A stretch of DNA of 38,224 nucleotides, from positions 1 to 38,224 of the forward strand of contig NZ_JAFUMA010000038.1 of the NCBI RefSeq assembly GCF_017483025.1, read 5' to 3'. A program made the position numbers and the translations under genes. Source of the DNA: Anaerotignum sp. Its GTDB lineage: Bacteria; Bacillota; Clostridia; Lachnospirales; Anaerotignaceae. Every line of letters begins with the position of its first letter. Position 1 is the first letter of the stretch. The notes beneath the pieces are model-generated. The model saw nothing but the letters and a program-made list of their open reading frames with translations, did no database searches and was not told the origin of the DNA. Positions 23,205 to 31,384 of the stretch are shown in pieces.

Positions 23205-24682
23205 TTTCTCACCATCCCCATACAGGCATAGATCGCATCCATATCCAATGTGGCGCGCACGCCTTCCGCCAGTTTATCATACTGTTCTTCCCGATAGGCA
23301 TTATAATCCAGTGCTTCTGCCTGTTCATAGGAAATGCCTTTTCTATTACATAACCATTGAGCCAGTTTTTCCGTCAGTTCTCCACTGTCAAAGAGACCAT
23401 GAAGATAGGTGCCAAAAACATTGCCGTTTACACAACCATCAGCTTTTCCGCCAGAAAAATGGCAGAACGCTTCCCCTTCTACCTTCGTCTGCCCATTATG
23501 AATTTCATATCCTTCCAATCTGGCTCCGCAGAATGGTTCTGCATCAACAACAGCAGATACTCTTGTTCTGATTTTCTCCCCTGCGAATACAGTATCTATC
23601 GGCAAAAGTGCCATTCCTCGCACTTCACCCCCATCTTCCACACCATCAGGATCGGAAAGAGTTCTGCCAAGCATCTGATAGCCGCCACAAACCCCCAGTA
23701 CAGGAGTCCCCTTTGTCGCCAGTTTCTGCACCGCGGCCTCCAAACCATTCTGGCGCATCCACAAAAGATCTGCCATAGTGCTTTTTGTGCCAGGCAGGAT
23801 AATCAGATCTGGTTTCCCCAGCTCTCTTACCTGTTTCACATAACGCACTCCCAAAATAACATGCGCATCCAAAGGTGCAAAATCCGTAAAGTTTGAAATT
23901 TTCGGCAGACGAATCACCGCCACATCCAAAGGCTTTTTTCCTTCTTTCTGCAGCAGACAGGGAGCAAGAGAATCCTCATCATCTACATCCACCTGAAGAT
24001 AGGGCACGACACCCAAAACAGGGATATTTGTCTTTTCCTTCAGCATGGAAAATCCTGGCTTGAGAATAGAAACATCGCCCCGGAATTTATTGATGATGAG
24101 GCCTTTGATGCGGTCTACTTCTTCCTTTTCCAGCAAAGCAACGGTGCCGTACAATTGGGCAAAAACCCCGCCTCTGTCAATATCGCCCGCCAGTAAAACC
24201 GGTGCATCCACCAGTTTCGCCAGACCCATATTGACGATATCATCGTCTTTCAGATTGATCTCTGCAGGACTGCCAGCCCCTTCAATGACGATAATATCAT
24301 TTTCCTCTGCAAGAGAATCATAGGCTTCCAGAATGTCAGGAATCAGAGATTTCTTCATCTTGAAATAAGAAACTGCCGACATCTGCCCTCTGACTTCCCC
24401 ATTAACGATGACCTGACTCCCTGTATCGCTGCTGGGTTTCAGCAAAATAGGGTTCATCCGTACATCCGGCTCAATGCCTGCCGCCTGTGCCTGCATCACC
24501 TGGGCACGACCCATTTCCAGTCCAGCGGCTGTCACATAACTATTCAGGGCCATATTCTGACTTTTGAAGGGAGCAACTTTATAGCCATCCTGTCTGAAAA
24601 TACGACATAAAGCGGCACAAAGAAGGCTTTTCCCTGCACCGGACATGGTCCCCTGTATCATAATGGCTTTTGCTTTTTTCAT
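23201..24682 (-). CDS. cbiP: Adenosylcobyric acid synthase (CbiP/CobQ)
   Basis: This enzyme amidates four carboxylates of adenosylcobyrinate a,c-diamide using glutamine and ATP. The N-terminal dethiobiotin-synthetase-like domain has IMIQGTMSGAGKS and FKSQNMALNSYVT. The C-terminal class I glutaminase domain has the catalytic Cys in GVCGGYQMLG and a His in GTYLHGLFD. The 493-residue length is typical. The ATG at 24682 has GGAGGTG upstream and overlaps the cobD stop. An upstream ATG at 24754 lies deep inside cobD and is rejected. Confidence 0.96.
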   Translation of the reverse strand: MKKAKAIMIQGTMSGAGKSLLCAALCRIFRQDGYKVAPFKSQNMALNSYVTAAGLEMGRAQVMQAQAAGIEPDVRMNPILLKPSSDTGSQVIVNGEVRGQMSAVSYFKMKKSLIPDILEAYDSLAEENDIIVIEGAGSPAEINLKDDDIVNMGLAKLVDAPVLLAGDIDRGGVFAQLYGTVALLEKEEVDRIKGLIINKFRGDVSILKPGFSMLKEKTNIPVLGVVPYLQVDVDDEDSLAPCLLQKEGKKPLDVAVIRLPKISNFTDFAPLDAHVILGVRYVKQVRELGKPDLIILPGTKSTMADLLWMRQNGLEAAVQKLATKGTPVLGVCGGYQMLGRTLSDPDGVEDGGEVRGMALLPIDTVFAGEKIRTRVSAVVDAEPFCGARLEGYEIHNGQTKVEGEAFCHFSGGKADGCVNGNVFGTYLHGLFDSGELTEKLAQWLCNRKGISYEQAEALDYNAYREEQYDKLAEGVRATLDMDAIYACMGMVRK

Positions 24683-25743
24683 GAAAGCACCTCCTTCAGT
24701 GCCAGAATCAGTCGTTCGTTTTCCGCATGAGTACGCACAGCAATGCGGAACCATGTGTCATCCAGCCCTTTATAATTGCCGCAGCTGCGAAGGAGAATCC
24801 CCTTTTCACGCATAGGCTGCACCAGTTCCTTTTTGCTTTGAAATAAAACATAATTCGCTTCGCCGTCGATCACACGCAAACCAAAGCCTCTCAGTTCTTC
24901 TTTCAGCCAGAATCGTTCTTTCTGAATCAGGTTTCTGACCTGTTCCACATAAGCATCTTCCTTTAACGCTGCCAGACCTGCTGCCTGCGCCAAGGAAGAA
25001 ACCGCCCAAGGCTGTCCTGCCTGCCGCATTTTTCCTAGCAATTTTTCATCCGAACACAGGCAATACCCCAGTCGTATCCCAGCCATGGCATACATCTTTG
25101 TAAATGCCTTCAAAATCAACAGATTTGGATACTCTGCCAGCTCCATTTTCAAAGTATGCTCCTGCGGTTCATCCAGAAAATCATTAAAACACTCATCCAG
25201 AACCAGAATGACACCGACTTCTCTGCATTTTTCCAATATTTCCAGAAGGAACTTCCTGTCTGTCGTTACCCCTGTGGGGTTATTGGGTTCGCAGAGGAAT
25301 ACCATATCTGTATCCTTCGTGATATATTCCAGAAAATCCTCATTCAAACGAAAATCCCATTCCGACTGCAGAATGTAATGTTCTGTTTGACAACCCACTG
25401 TATCTAATGCCTGTTCATACTCCGCAAAACAAGGGGCTGTCAGCAGGGCTTTTTTCGGTTTTACCGCCGCAGCCACACGGAAAATCAAGTCTGCCGCACC
25501 ATTCCCACAAAGGCAGCAAGTTTCGGAAACATTCTCTTTTTCTGCTATGGCAGCCGTCAGTTCTCTGCACAAAGGATCGGGATATCTGTCTGCCATGGGA
25601 ATTGCTTCCGTAATGGCTTTCTGTATCCTTTCAGGCAGTCCCAGAGGGCTGATATTCGCCGAAAAATCCAAAGGCTGACAGCCATATTCCGCCTGATACC
25701 CCGCCCAGTCACCGCCATGGGTAAGGAGTTTCTTTTTTTCCAT
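24679..25743 (-). CDS. cobD: Threonine-phosphate decarboxylase (CobD, PLP enzyme)
   Basis: CobD makes (R)-1-amino-2-propanol phosphate, the linker joined to cobyric acid by CbiB. The 354-residue fold type I PLP enzyme opens with THGGDWAGYQAEYG and has LDFSANISPLGLP, CGNGAADLIFR, CEPNNPTG, LDECFNDF, and the PLP-binding Lys in LKAFTKMYAMAGIRLGY. No L-threonine kinase gene (PduX or equivalent) is seen in the window. A GAGGTG site precedes the ATG, 15 bases past the cbiB stop. Confidence 0.94.
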   Translation of the reverse strand: MEKKKLLTHGGDWAGYQAEYGCQPLDFSANISPLGLPERIQKAITEAIPMADRYPDPLCRELTAAIAEKENVSETCCLCGNGAADLIFRVAAAVKPKKALLTAPCFAEYEQALDTVGCQTEHYILQSEWDFRLNEDFLEYITKDTDMVFLCEPNNPTGVTTDRKFLLEILEKCREVGVILVLDECFNDFLDEPQEHTLKMELAEYPNLLILKAFTKMYAMAGIRLGYCLCSDEKLLGKMRQAGQPWAVSSLAQAAGLAALKEDAYVEQVRNLIQKERFWLKEELRGFGLRVIDGEANYVLFQSKKELVQPMREKGILLRSCGNYKGLDDTWFRIAVRTHAENERLILALKEVLS

Positions 25744-25758
25744 GTTTTCACCTCAATT

Positions 25759-26712
25759 TCAAAAAAACAGCGTCCGAATCACCAGGCCGACAGCCAGAGA
25801 AAGAAATCCTGCCCCGTACAGCATGCGGTTCGCTCGGAGGATGTCCTTTGGCTCCATAGGTCGCAGAGCATCCCCGATATAAGGCTTTTCATATTTCTTC
25901 CCGAAGTAATAAGCAGGACCTGCCAGCTGAATACCCAAAGCCCCTGCACAGGCAGATTCTGTCTGGGCAGAATTGGGGCTGGCATGGTTTCGGCAATCCC
26001 GCCGCCAGATCTTCCATGCATGTTTCCCATCAAAGCCCGTTACTGCCGCCGATAAGATCCAGAACAGTGCTGCAATCCTTGACGGCAGATAATTTGCTGC
26101 ATCGTCCAGTTTCGCCGCCATTCTGCCGAAATAAAGATATTTCTCATTTTTATACCCCACCATGCTGTCCATGGTATTGATGGATTTATAGATCATTGCC
26201 AGAGGTGCACCACCGATGAGCATATAATATAACGGCGCCAGAACCCCATCAGAAAAGTTTTCCGCCACTGTTTCCACCGCCGCTTTTGTCACGCCTTCTT
26301 CCGTCAGTTCTGCTGTATCCCGCCCAACAATACGAGAGACCGCCTTTCTGGCTGCGGGTAAATCTTCTTTTTCCAGTTCCAGATAAACCTTCCTGCTTTC
26401 CTGAGCCAGACCTTTCATGGCCAGTGCCTGCCAACACCAAAAAGTCTGCAGGAGAAAACCAAACACAGGGTTGATACGATATGCAATCAAACACACACCG
26501 CCGAAAAACACCAGCGAACCAACAGGCAGTACCACCGCAAGGATACACCCTGCTATAAATTCACCTTTTTCCGTTTTGGGAAAGCACGGACGAAGAAAGG
26601 CTTCCAGTTTCGTAATAGCTTTACCCATATAGACCACAGGATGAGGCATCCATGCAGGATCACCCAGCAAGAAATCCAGTAAAAATCCAAATAAGACTGC
26701 ATATTTGATCAT
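25759..26712 (-). CDS. cbiB: Adenosylcobinamide-phosphate synthase (CbiB)
   Basis: CbiB is a membrane enzyme that attaches aminopropanol phosphate to adenosylcobyric acid. The 317-residue protein starts with a hydrophobic FGFLLDFLLGDPAWMPHPVVYMG, the family hallmark. It also has ETVAENFSDGVLAPLYYMLIGG and INTMDSMVGYKNEKYLYFG, with several membrane segments including one at the C-terminus. GAGGTG precedes the ATG. The start overlaps the stop of the phosphatase gene upstream by four bases. Confidence 0.95.
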   Translation of the reverse strand: MIKYAVLFGFLLDFLLGDPAWMPHPVVYMGKAITKLEAFLRPCFPKTEKGEFIAGCILAVVLPVGSLVFFGGVCLIAYRINPVFGFLLQTFWCWQALAMKGLAQESRKVYLELEKEDLPAARKAVSRIVGRDTAELTEEGVTKAAVETVAENFSDGVLAPLYYMLIGGAPLAMIYKSINTMDSMVGYKNEKYLYFGRMAAKLDDAANYLPSRIAALFWILSAAVTGFDGKHAWKIWRRDCRNHASPNSAQTESACAGALGIQLAGPAYYFGKKYEKPYIGDALRPMEPKDILRANRMLYGAGFLSLAVGLVIRTLFF

Positions 26713-27317
26713 TTCTGCACCTCATTTTTCGTGTACTGCACATTCCCCACATACTGCATGGTGTGAGAAGTACTCCATTCCTCTTTCGTTGTTTCCAGAA
26801 CATATCCCCCTGCATTAGGGCCGCACCAGTGGTAGTAATCCATTTTGGGCAAGGCATACTGCTCCATCAGTGCCATCTGTGTACCGCCATGGGCAAGGAT
26901 CACCAGTTTCTTCTCCTCCTTCACAAAGGCTTCCTGCATCAGTCTTTCAAATACGGCACAGGTGCGTTCCGTAAATTCTCTGCGGGTTTCACCACCGGGA
27001 CAGCGACCCATGCAGTCCTCCCCAACCCATGCAAGGTAGTCGGGGTCTTTTTCCATTTCTATGTAATTTCTTCCTTCAAAAATGCCGAAGCACATTTCTC
27101 GCAGATCATATTCCACAATCCGTTTACTATCAGGAAATAAAATCTCCGCCGTTTCCGTCGCACGACACAAAGGGGAAACATAAACCATTTCAGGAGAAAT
27201 ATCTGCCTGTCGCAGTTCAGTCCTGCCTTTTTCAGAAAGAGGAATATCTCTCGTTCCCTGATAGCGTTTATCTATGTTATATTCTGTTTCTCCATGGCGT
27301 AAAAGATAAATCTTCAT
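26709..27317 (-). CDS. cobC: Alpha-ribazole-5'-phosphate phosphatase-like histidine phosphatase (CobC)
   Basis: This 202-residue histidine-phosphatase protein has LRHGETEYN (6-14) with the phosphorylated His, SPLCRATETAE, and a second His in VILAHGGTQMALM. In this operon it most likely removes the 5'-phosphate of alpha-ribazole phosphate or of the final cobalamin phosphate. Specificity within the family is hard to read from sequence, so the role rests on context. The ATG follows GGAAGG and lies one base after the stop of the short cobU-like gene. Confidence 0.88.
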   Translation of the reverse strand: MKIYLLRHGETEYNIDKRYQGTRDIPLSEKGRTELRQADISPEMVYVSPLCRATETAEILFPDSKRIVEYDLREMCFGIFEGRNYIEMEKDPDYLAWVGEDCMGRCPGGETRREFTERTCAVFERLMQEAFVKEEKKLVILAHGGTQMALMEQYALPKMDYYHWCGPNAGGYVLETTKEEWSTSHTMQYVGNVQYTKNEVQK

Positions 27318-27318
27318 C

Positions 27319-27648
27319 TTACAGCCTTCCTTTCAAAACCAGAGGGAGTCCGTAGAAAACACGGACAACGGTTTCCGCCCGTTCTGCCAGCAAACAGTTC
27401 AGTCTGCCTGCCAGTTCCCGCTTTGCTCTCTCCTCTGCATCTATGGGAACGACACCGCTGCCAACTTCCGTAGCGATCACAACTTTGTACTGTGAAAGCT
27501 TATCCGCCAGTGTCGTCATGTTTTCTTCTGTCATATCTGCCCATACCATGTCCTGCACATGTTCTGCAAGGTCTTCTTCCCCGCAGCCAAGGCTCTCCAT
27601 GGCAAAGGCTTTTTTTCCGCTAAATAGCGGTCCAATCACAAAAATCAT
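27319..27648 (-). CDS. Short second CobU-like protein (109 aa)
   Basis: The N-terminal IGPLFSGKKAFAME is a P-loop-like motif. The C-terminal half (ATEVGSGVVPIDAEERAK, then ELAGRLNCLLAERAETVV) closely resembles the last third of CobU/CobP nucleotide kinase-guanylyltransferases. The middle of CobU, including the His-bearing guanylylation segment, is missing, so the protein is about 60% of normal length. A complete cobU lies 770 bases upstream. The ATG overlaps the cobS stop, and no frameshift is apparent. It could be a kinase-only paralogue, a partner of CobU, or a decaying duplicate. The longer open frame starting at 27822 is rejected because it reads through cobS. Confidence 0.75.
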   Translation of the reverse strand: MIFVIGPLFSGKKAFAMESLGCGEEDLAEHVQDMVWADMTEENMTTLADKLSQYKVVIATEVGSGVVPIDAEERAKRELAGRLNCLLAERAETVVRVFYGLPLVLKGRL

Positions 27649-28424
27649 AGTTTTGCCTCCAAAAGCTGGCAAATCACCAGTGCCGCCAGCATCCAGATTT
27701 CCGCCCGCTGCAGGAACCACCCTGCCAGATCGCCGGAAATACCGCCAAATTCCTTTTTCGAAACAATATAATAGTGCCAAAATACCGCCAGTGCCACAAA
27801 AATCATTGCTGCACCGTTCCAACCGCCGAATTTCACCAGCCAGATCATCAGAAATCCCGTCAGAAACAGCAGGATTTCTTTTACTCTTTTTTTATCCGCT
27901 GCCGATGCAAAGGTATGAGCCAGTCCCGTGTTCTTTGCCAAAGGGAAGGATGCAACCGCCAGACCAGATAAGGCTCTGGAAAGGACGAATCCCAGTCCCA
28001 TACAAAGAAGCCCTTTCTCCGCCGGCTGAAAACTACAGCATAGAGCAAACCACAGCACAAAATACATACACAGACGGATCACTGCAAAGGCCCCACAATG
28101 AGGATCCTTCAGAATTTTCTGCTTTTTTTCCATATCTCCATAACTGGAACGCGCATCACAGGTATCGGCATAGCCATCCAGATGGATACCGCCCGTCAGC
28201 CATACAGGAAGCAAACAGAAACCCGCCGCCCGAAAAATCAATGGAAATGCCAGTTTTTCCGCCAATGCCGACCATCCAAACCAAGCCACTCCGCAAACCA
28301 CGCCCACCAGTGGAAAAGCACACAGGGCATAGCGCATATTTTTTTCATTCCAGATAGGTTGAGGAACAGGAACCGCTGAAAACATAGCGAAAGCCACTGC
28401 AATGGTTTCAAATACCCATTTCAA
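27645..28424 (-). CDS. cobS: Adenosylcobinamide-GDP ribazoletransferase (cobalamin synthase, CobS)
   Basis: CobS is a membrane enzyme joining adenosylcobinamide-GDP to alpha-ribazole or its phosphate. The 259-residue protein has FSAVPVP near the start, GGIHLDGYADTCDA with the conserved Asp residues, and several hydrophobic helices. The start is a TTG that overlaps the cobU stop as TTGA, with GGAGG nine bases upstream, so translation is probably coupled to cobU. Confidence 0.94.
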   Translation of the reverse strand: MKWVFETIAVAFAMFSAVPVPQPIWNEKNMRYALCAFPLVGVVCGVAWFGWSALAEKLAFPLIFRAAGFCLLPVWLTGGIHLDGYADTCDARSSYGDMEKKQKILKDPHCGAFAVIRLCMYFVLWFALCCSFQPAEKGLLCMGLGFVLSRALSGLAVASFPLAKNTGLAHTFASAADKKRVKEILLFLTGFLMIWLVKFGGWNGAAMIFVALAVFWHYYIVSKKEFGGISGDLAGWFLQRAEIWMLAALVICQLLEAKL

Positions 28425-28948
28425 TCCCGTTCGCCTCCTTTGTAATACACAGGTACACCGCAGACCACTTCACAGACTGCATCTGCCTTCGCCGCCAGTG
28501 TCCGATTGATGTCTGCCAAAAGTTTCAGATAAGCAAGGGTATCCCCTTCATACTGCGCACCACCGCCAAAAACATCATTGGAAACAATCACAAGATCATC
28601 GCATTGTTCCAGTAAAGCATCTACCCCTGCCAGAATAGCATCATAGGCATCCGCTCCTGCCCCCTTAGGGCTGTATCTCTCATTGGCTGCCAGATTACCC
28701 ATGCATTCCAGCAGGACTGCACCTTTTTCTGCCAGTTTCACAGATGAAAGATTCGTAAAGCACTCCACCGTTTCAAAGGCTTTTTCCTTTCGCTGTATAC
28801 GGTGTTTTTCGATCCGCTGCCTGCATTCATCGTCAAAGGGCTCCATAGTCGCAATATAAGTACGGCGTTTCTCGCGGTATTTCAATATCAATTCTTCCGC
28901 ATAGGCACTTTTGCCTGATGCCGCACCGCCAATCACCAAAGTAAACAT
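28421..28948 (-). CDS. cobU: Adenosylcobinamide kinase / guanylyltransferase (CobU)
   Basis: This bifunctional enzyme phosphorylates adenosylcobinamide and transfers GMP to it. The 175-residue protein has P-loop VIGGAASGKSAYAEEL, ATMEPFDDECRQRIEKH RIQR with the conserved His segment, and a C-terminal GDTLAYLKLLADINRTLA. The motif where CobU usually has NEVGxG reads SNDVFGGGAQ here, while the short paralogue keeps EVGSG. Three ATGs are in line; the third (28948) is seven bases from AGGAGG and is chosen. The first overlaps the cobT stop. Confidence 0.92.
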   Translation of the reverse strand: MFTLVIGGAASGKSAYAEELILKYREKRRTYIATMEPFDDECRQRIEKHRIQRKEKAFETVECFTNLSSVKLAEKGAVLLECMGNLAANERYSPKGAGADAYDAILAGVDALLEQCDDLVIVSNDVFGGGAQYEGDTLAYLKLLADINRTLAAKADAVCEVVCGVPVYYKGGERD

Positions 28949-28950
28949 CA

Positions 28951-30027
28951 TCATCCCTCCTGTGGTGTATAGGCATCAATGCCGCATTCCGAAAAGGTAT
29001 AACTATCCCGATATACCGCAAGTGCCATATCCAGCAAAGGCATGGCCGCCACCGCTCCTGTGCCCTCTCCCAGCCTCATCCCAGCGGTGAGAAGGGGCAG
29101 TTTGCCCAGTTCCTTCAGCAGAAGTTCGCCTGCAGGCTCTGCAGAAACATGGCTGGCAAAGATTGCCTGTTTGGCCAGAGGGCAAAGCCGTACTGCGCAC
29201 AATGCTGCCACAGAACTGATGAACCCATCCATCAGCACAGGCACACCATAAACCGCACCACCCAGAAATACACCGCACATAGCGGCAAGATCGAAACCGC
29301 CTACCTTTGTCAGTACATCCAGAGGATCGTTTCTGTCAGGATAATTTTGCAAAATCCCTTTTTCAATGGCGCTGATTTTTCTTTTCAGCCCTTTATCGGA
29401 AAGCCCAGCTCCTCTGCCTGCCAGCTCTGAGGGCTCTTTTTCCAGAAGCACACAGGCAACTGCTGTAGCTGTTGTGGTATTTCCGATACCTGCCTCTCCC
29501 GTTGCCAGAAGAGAAATCCCTTTTCCCTTTTGCATTCGCACCAGTTCCATACCTACAAAAATAGCCTGTGCCGCCTGTTCCCTTGTCATGGCCGCACCTT
29601 CGGTAAAATCTGCTGTACCATTACCCACTCTGCAGGAATGAACATAATCCATACCATGGAAATCCTTTACGCCCATATCCACAGGAATAACATTACAATG
29701 GGCAATTTCCGCCATCTTACAGACTGCAGTCTGTCCCTTCGCCAATCCACACAGGATATTGGTGGTCACACTGCTGTCGCTCTGGCTGACCCCTTGTGCC
29801 ACTACGCCGTTATCAGCACAGAACACCAGCAGTGCCTTTTTAGAAAGATCAAATTCTGCCTTTCCTGTCAGTGCAGCTATTTCCGTAATGACTGTTTCCA
29901 GATGTCCCAGACTGCCCAGAGGATGGGCACAGTTTTCCCATCTTGCCTGCGCCTGTTTTCCAGCCGTTTCCGAAGCAGGGGGAATACTATTCAGATTTTC
30001 CTTGATGAGGGCTTCATAATGATTCAT
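28951..30027 (-). CDS. cobT: Nicotinate-nucleotide-dimethylbenzimidazole phosphoribosyltransferase (CobT)
   Basis: CobT activates the lower-ligand base as its alpha-ribotide. The 358-residue protein has the family motifs ARWENCAHPLGSLGHLE, FCADNGVVAQGVSQSD, ATGEAGIGNTTTATA and, near the end, GMRLGEGTGAVAAMPLL with the catalytic Glu. The start at 30027 (MNHYEALIKENL) lies within the end of cbiA, overlapping by 14 bases, and its ribosome site is weak (AAAAGAGAA). A longer frame 37 codons upstream is not supported by the family start. The base used cannot be told from sequence. Confidence 0.95.
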   Translation of the reverse strand: MNHYEALIKENLNSIPPASETAGKQAQARWENCAHPLGSLGHLETVITEIAALTGKAEFDLSKKALLVFCADNGVVAQGVSQSDSSVTTNILCGLAKGQTAVCKMAEIAHCNVIPVDMGVKDFHGMDYVHSCRVGNGTADFTEGAAMTREQAAQAIFVGMELVRMQKGKGISLLATGEAGIGNTTTATAVACVLLEKEPSELAGRGAGLSDKGLKRKISAIEKGILQNYPDRNDPLDVLTKVGGFDLAAMCGVFLGGAVYGVPVLMDGFISSVAALCAVRLCPLAKQAIFASHVSAEPAGELLLKELGKLPLLTAGMRLGEGTGAVAAMPLLDMALAVYRDSYTFSECGIDAYTPQEG

Positions 30028-31384
30028 GATTATTCTCTTTTCTTCGTTTTTCCATAGCTGCAACGAAACGCTGCACCAGTTTCTCATTCCCCGCAAAATA
30101 TAGATGGGGGAACCCTGCATATAAAGTTTCATTGGCAAAACCGCACTGCCAGCTGCGTCCGCTGATGGGCTTTACCATCGTGAATGCTTCTCCTTTTTCC
30201 GTGGTGTCCCAATAATGGAATTCGTGGATAGGGACAGTTTCGCCCGTTCGAAACAGCATACTGTCTGCATTCGCTCTCAATTCCGCGTAGCCAAACCGCA
30301 CCAGTTTTTCCGTTTTCACACCATTCACAGGCAGAACGCCTGCCATGCGATGAAATACCCCCTCTGCGTCCTGCAAAGTCTGACACAGATACAGAAAACC
30401 GCCGCATTCCGCTACCGTTGGCAGTCCATTTTCTACTGCAGTTCGGATAGTATTTCGCATCACTTCATTCTCAGATAACCTTTTCGCATACAATTCGGGA
30501 TAACCACCTGGCAGATATAAACCATCTATATTCTTCGGCAAGCAATTGTCATGCAAAGGGCTGAAATATACGATTTCTACTCCTGCTTTTTGCAGTATAT
30601 CCAGTGTTTCCTCGTATAAAAAACAGAATGCTTCGTCTTTTGCCACCGCCAGACGAACATAACTTTCTCTCTTTTCTTCCGCTCTATTTTCCAAAATATT
30701 TTCTTCAAACTGACAGACATACAGAAGTTTTTCCAGATCCACACTTTTTTCCATCTGCTCTGCCAGTTTTTCGATTCTCGCAGCCAGATCATCAATCTCC
30801 GCCGCTGTATATAAACCTAAATGGCGGCTTTCAAAGGCCGCTTCCTCCATATGAGGCAAATAGCCAAATACAGGCAATCCTGTTTCCTTTTCCAGCATAG
30901 GTGCAAGGCTCTGATACAGCATAGGAGAACAGTCATTCATCAAAATTCCTGCAATATGATGAGGCACACGGAAGTCACAAAGACCTTTCACCTGTGCCGC
31001 CAGTGTCAGGCTTGTCCCTTTTGGACGAAGCACCAGAAGAACAGGTAAATGGAGTGTATCTGCCACATGATAGGCGCTGGCACGATCCGTCAAGCCGCCC
31101 AGACCATCATAATATCCCATAACGCCTTCTACGATCATCGCATCCTTTCCTGCACTGTACGTTTCAAACAGATTCCGCACCGCTTCCTCAGTAGAAAGAA
31201 ACAGATCCAGATTATGGCTTTCCACCCCCAGAACGGAACGATGGAACATGGGGTCGATATAATCAGGTCCGCACTTGAAGGCACATACCTTCTTTCCTCT
31301 TTTCTGCAGTGCTGCCAATAGGGCACAGGTCACCGCCGTTTTGCCGCTGCCGGAAGCCGCCGCTGTAATGAGTAATTTATTCAT
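30014..31384 (-). CDS. cbiA: Cobyrinate a,c-diamide synthase (CbiA)
   Basis: CbiA uses glutamine and ATP to amidate the a and c side chains of cobyrinate. The N-terminal ATP-binding domain has LITAAASGSGKTAVTCALL, FKCGPDYIDPMFH and EGVMGYYDG. The C-terminal glutaminase domain has LYLPGGYPEL and the catalytic Cys in VAECGGFLYL. The 456-residue length is usual. AGGAGG precedes the ATG, and the start overlaps the end of cbiET by eight bases. Confidence 0.96.
   Translation of the reverse strand: MNKLLITAAASGSGKTAVTCALLAALQKRGKKVCAFKCGPDYIDPMFHRSVLGVESHNLDLFLSTEEAVRNLFETYSAGKDAMIVEGVMGYYDGLGGLTDRASAYHVADTLHLPVLLVLRPKGTSLTLAAQVKGLCDFRVPHHIAGILMNDCSPMLYQSLAPMLEKETGLPVFGYLPHMEEAAFESRHLGLYTAAEIDDLAARIEKLAEQMEKSVDLEKLLYVCQFEENILENRAEEKRESYVRLAVAKDEAFCFLYEETLDILQKAGVEIVYFSPLHDNCLPKNIDGLYLPGGYPELYAKRLSENEVMRNTIRTAVENGLPTVAECGGFLYLCQTLQDAEGVFHRMAGVLPVNGVKTEKLVRFGYAELRANADSMLFRTGETVPIHEFHYWDTTEKGEAFTMVKPISGRSWQCGFANETLYAGFPHLYFAGNEKLVQRFVAAMEKRRKENNHESL

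Noticed and set aside
27443..28357. 304-codon plus-strand ORF across cobS and the short cobU-like gene
   Set aside because: It is Pro/Ser/Arg-rich, has no family signature, and lies wholly opposite well-supported genes.
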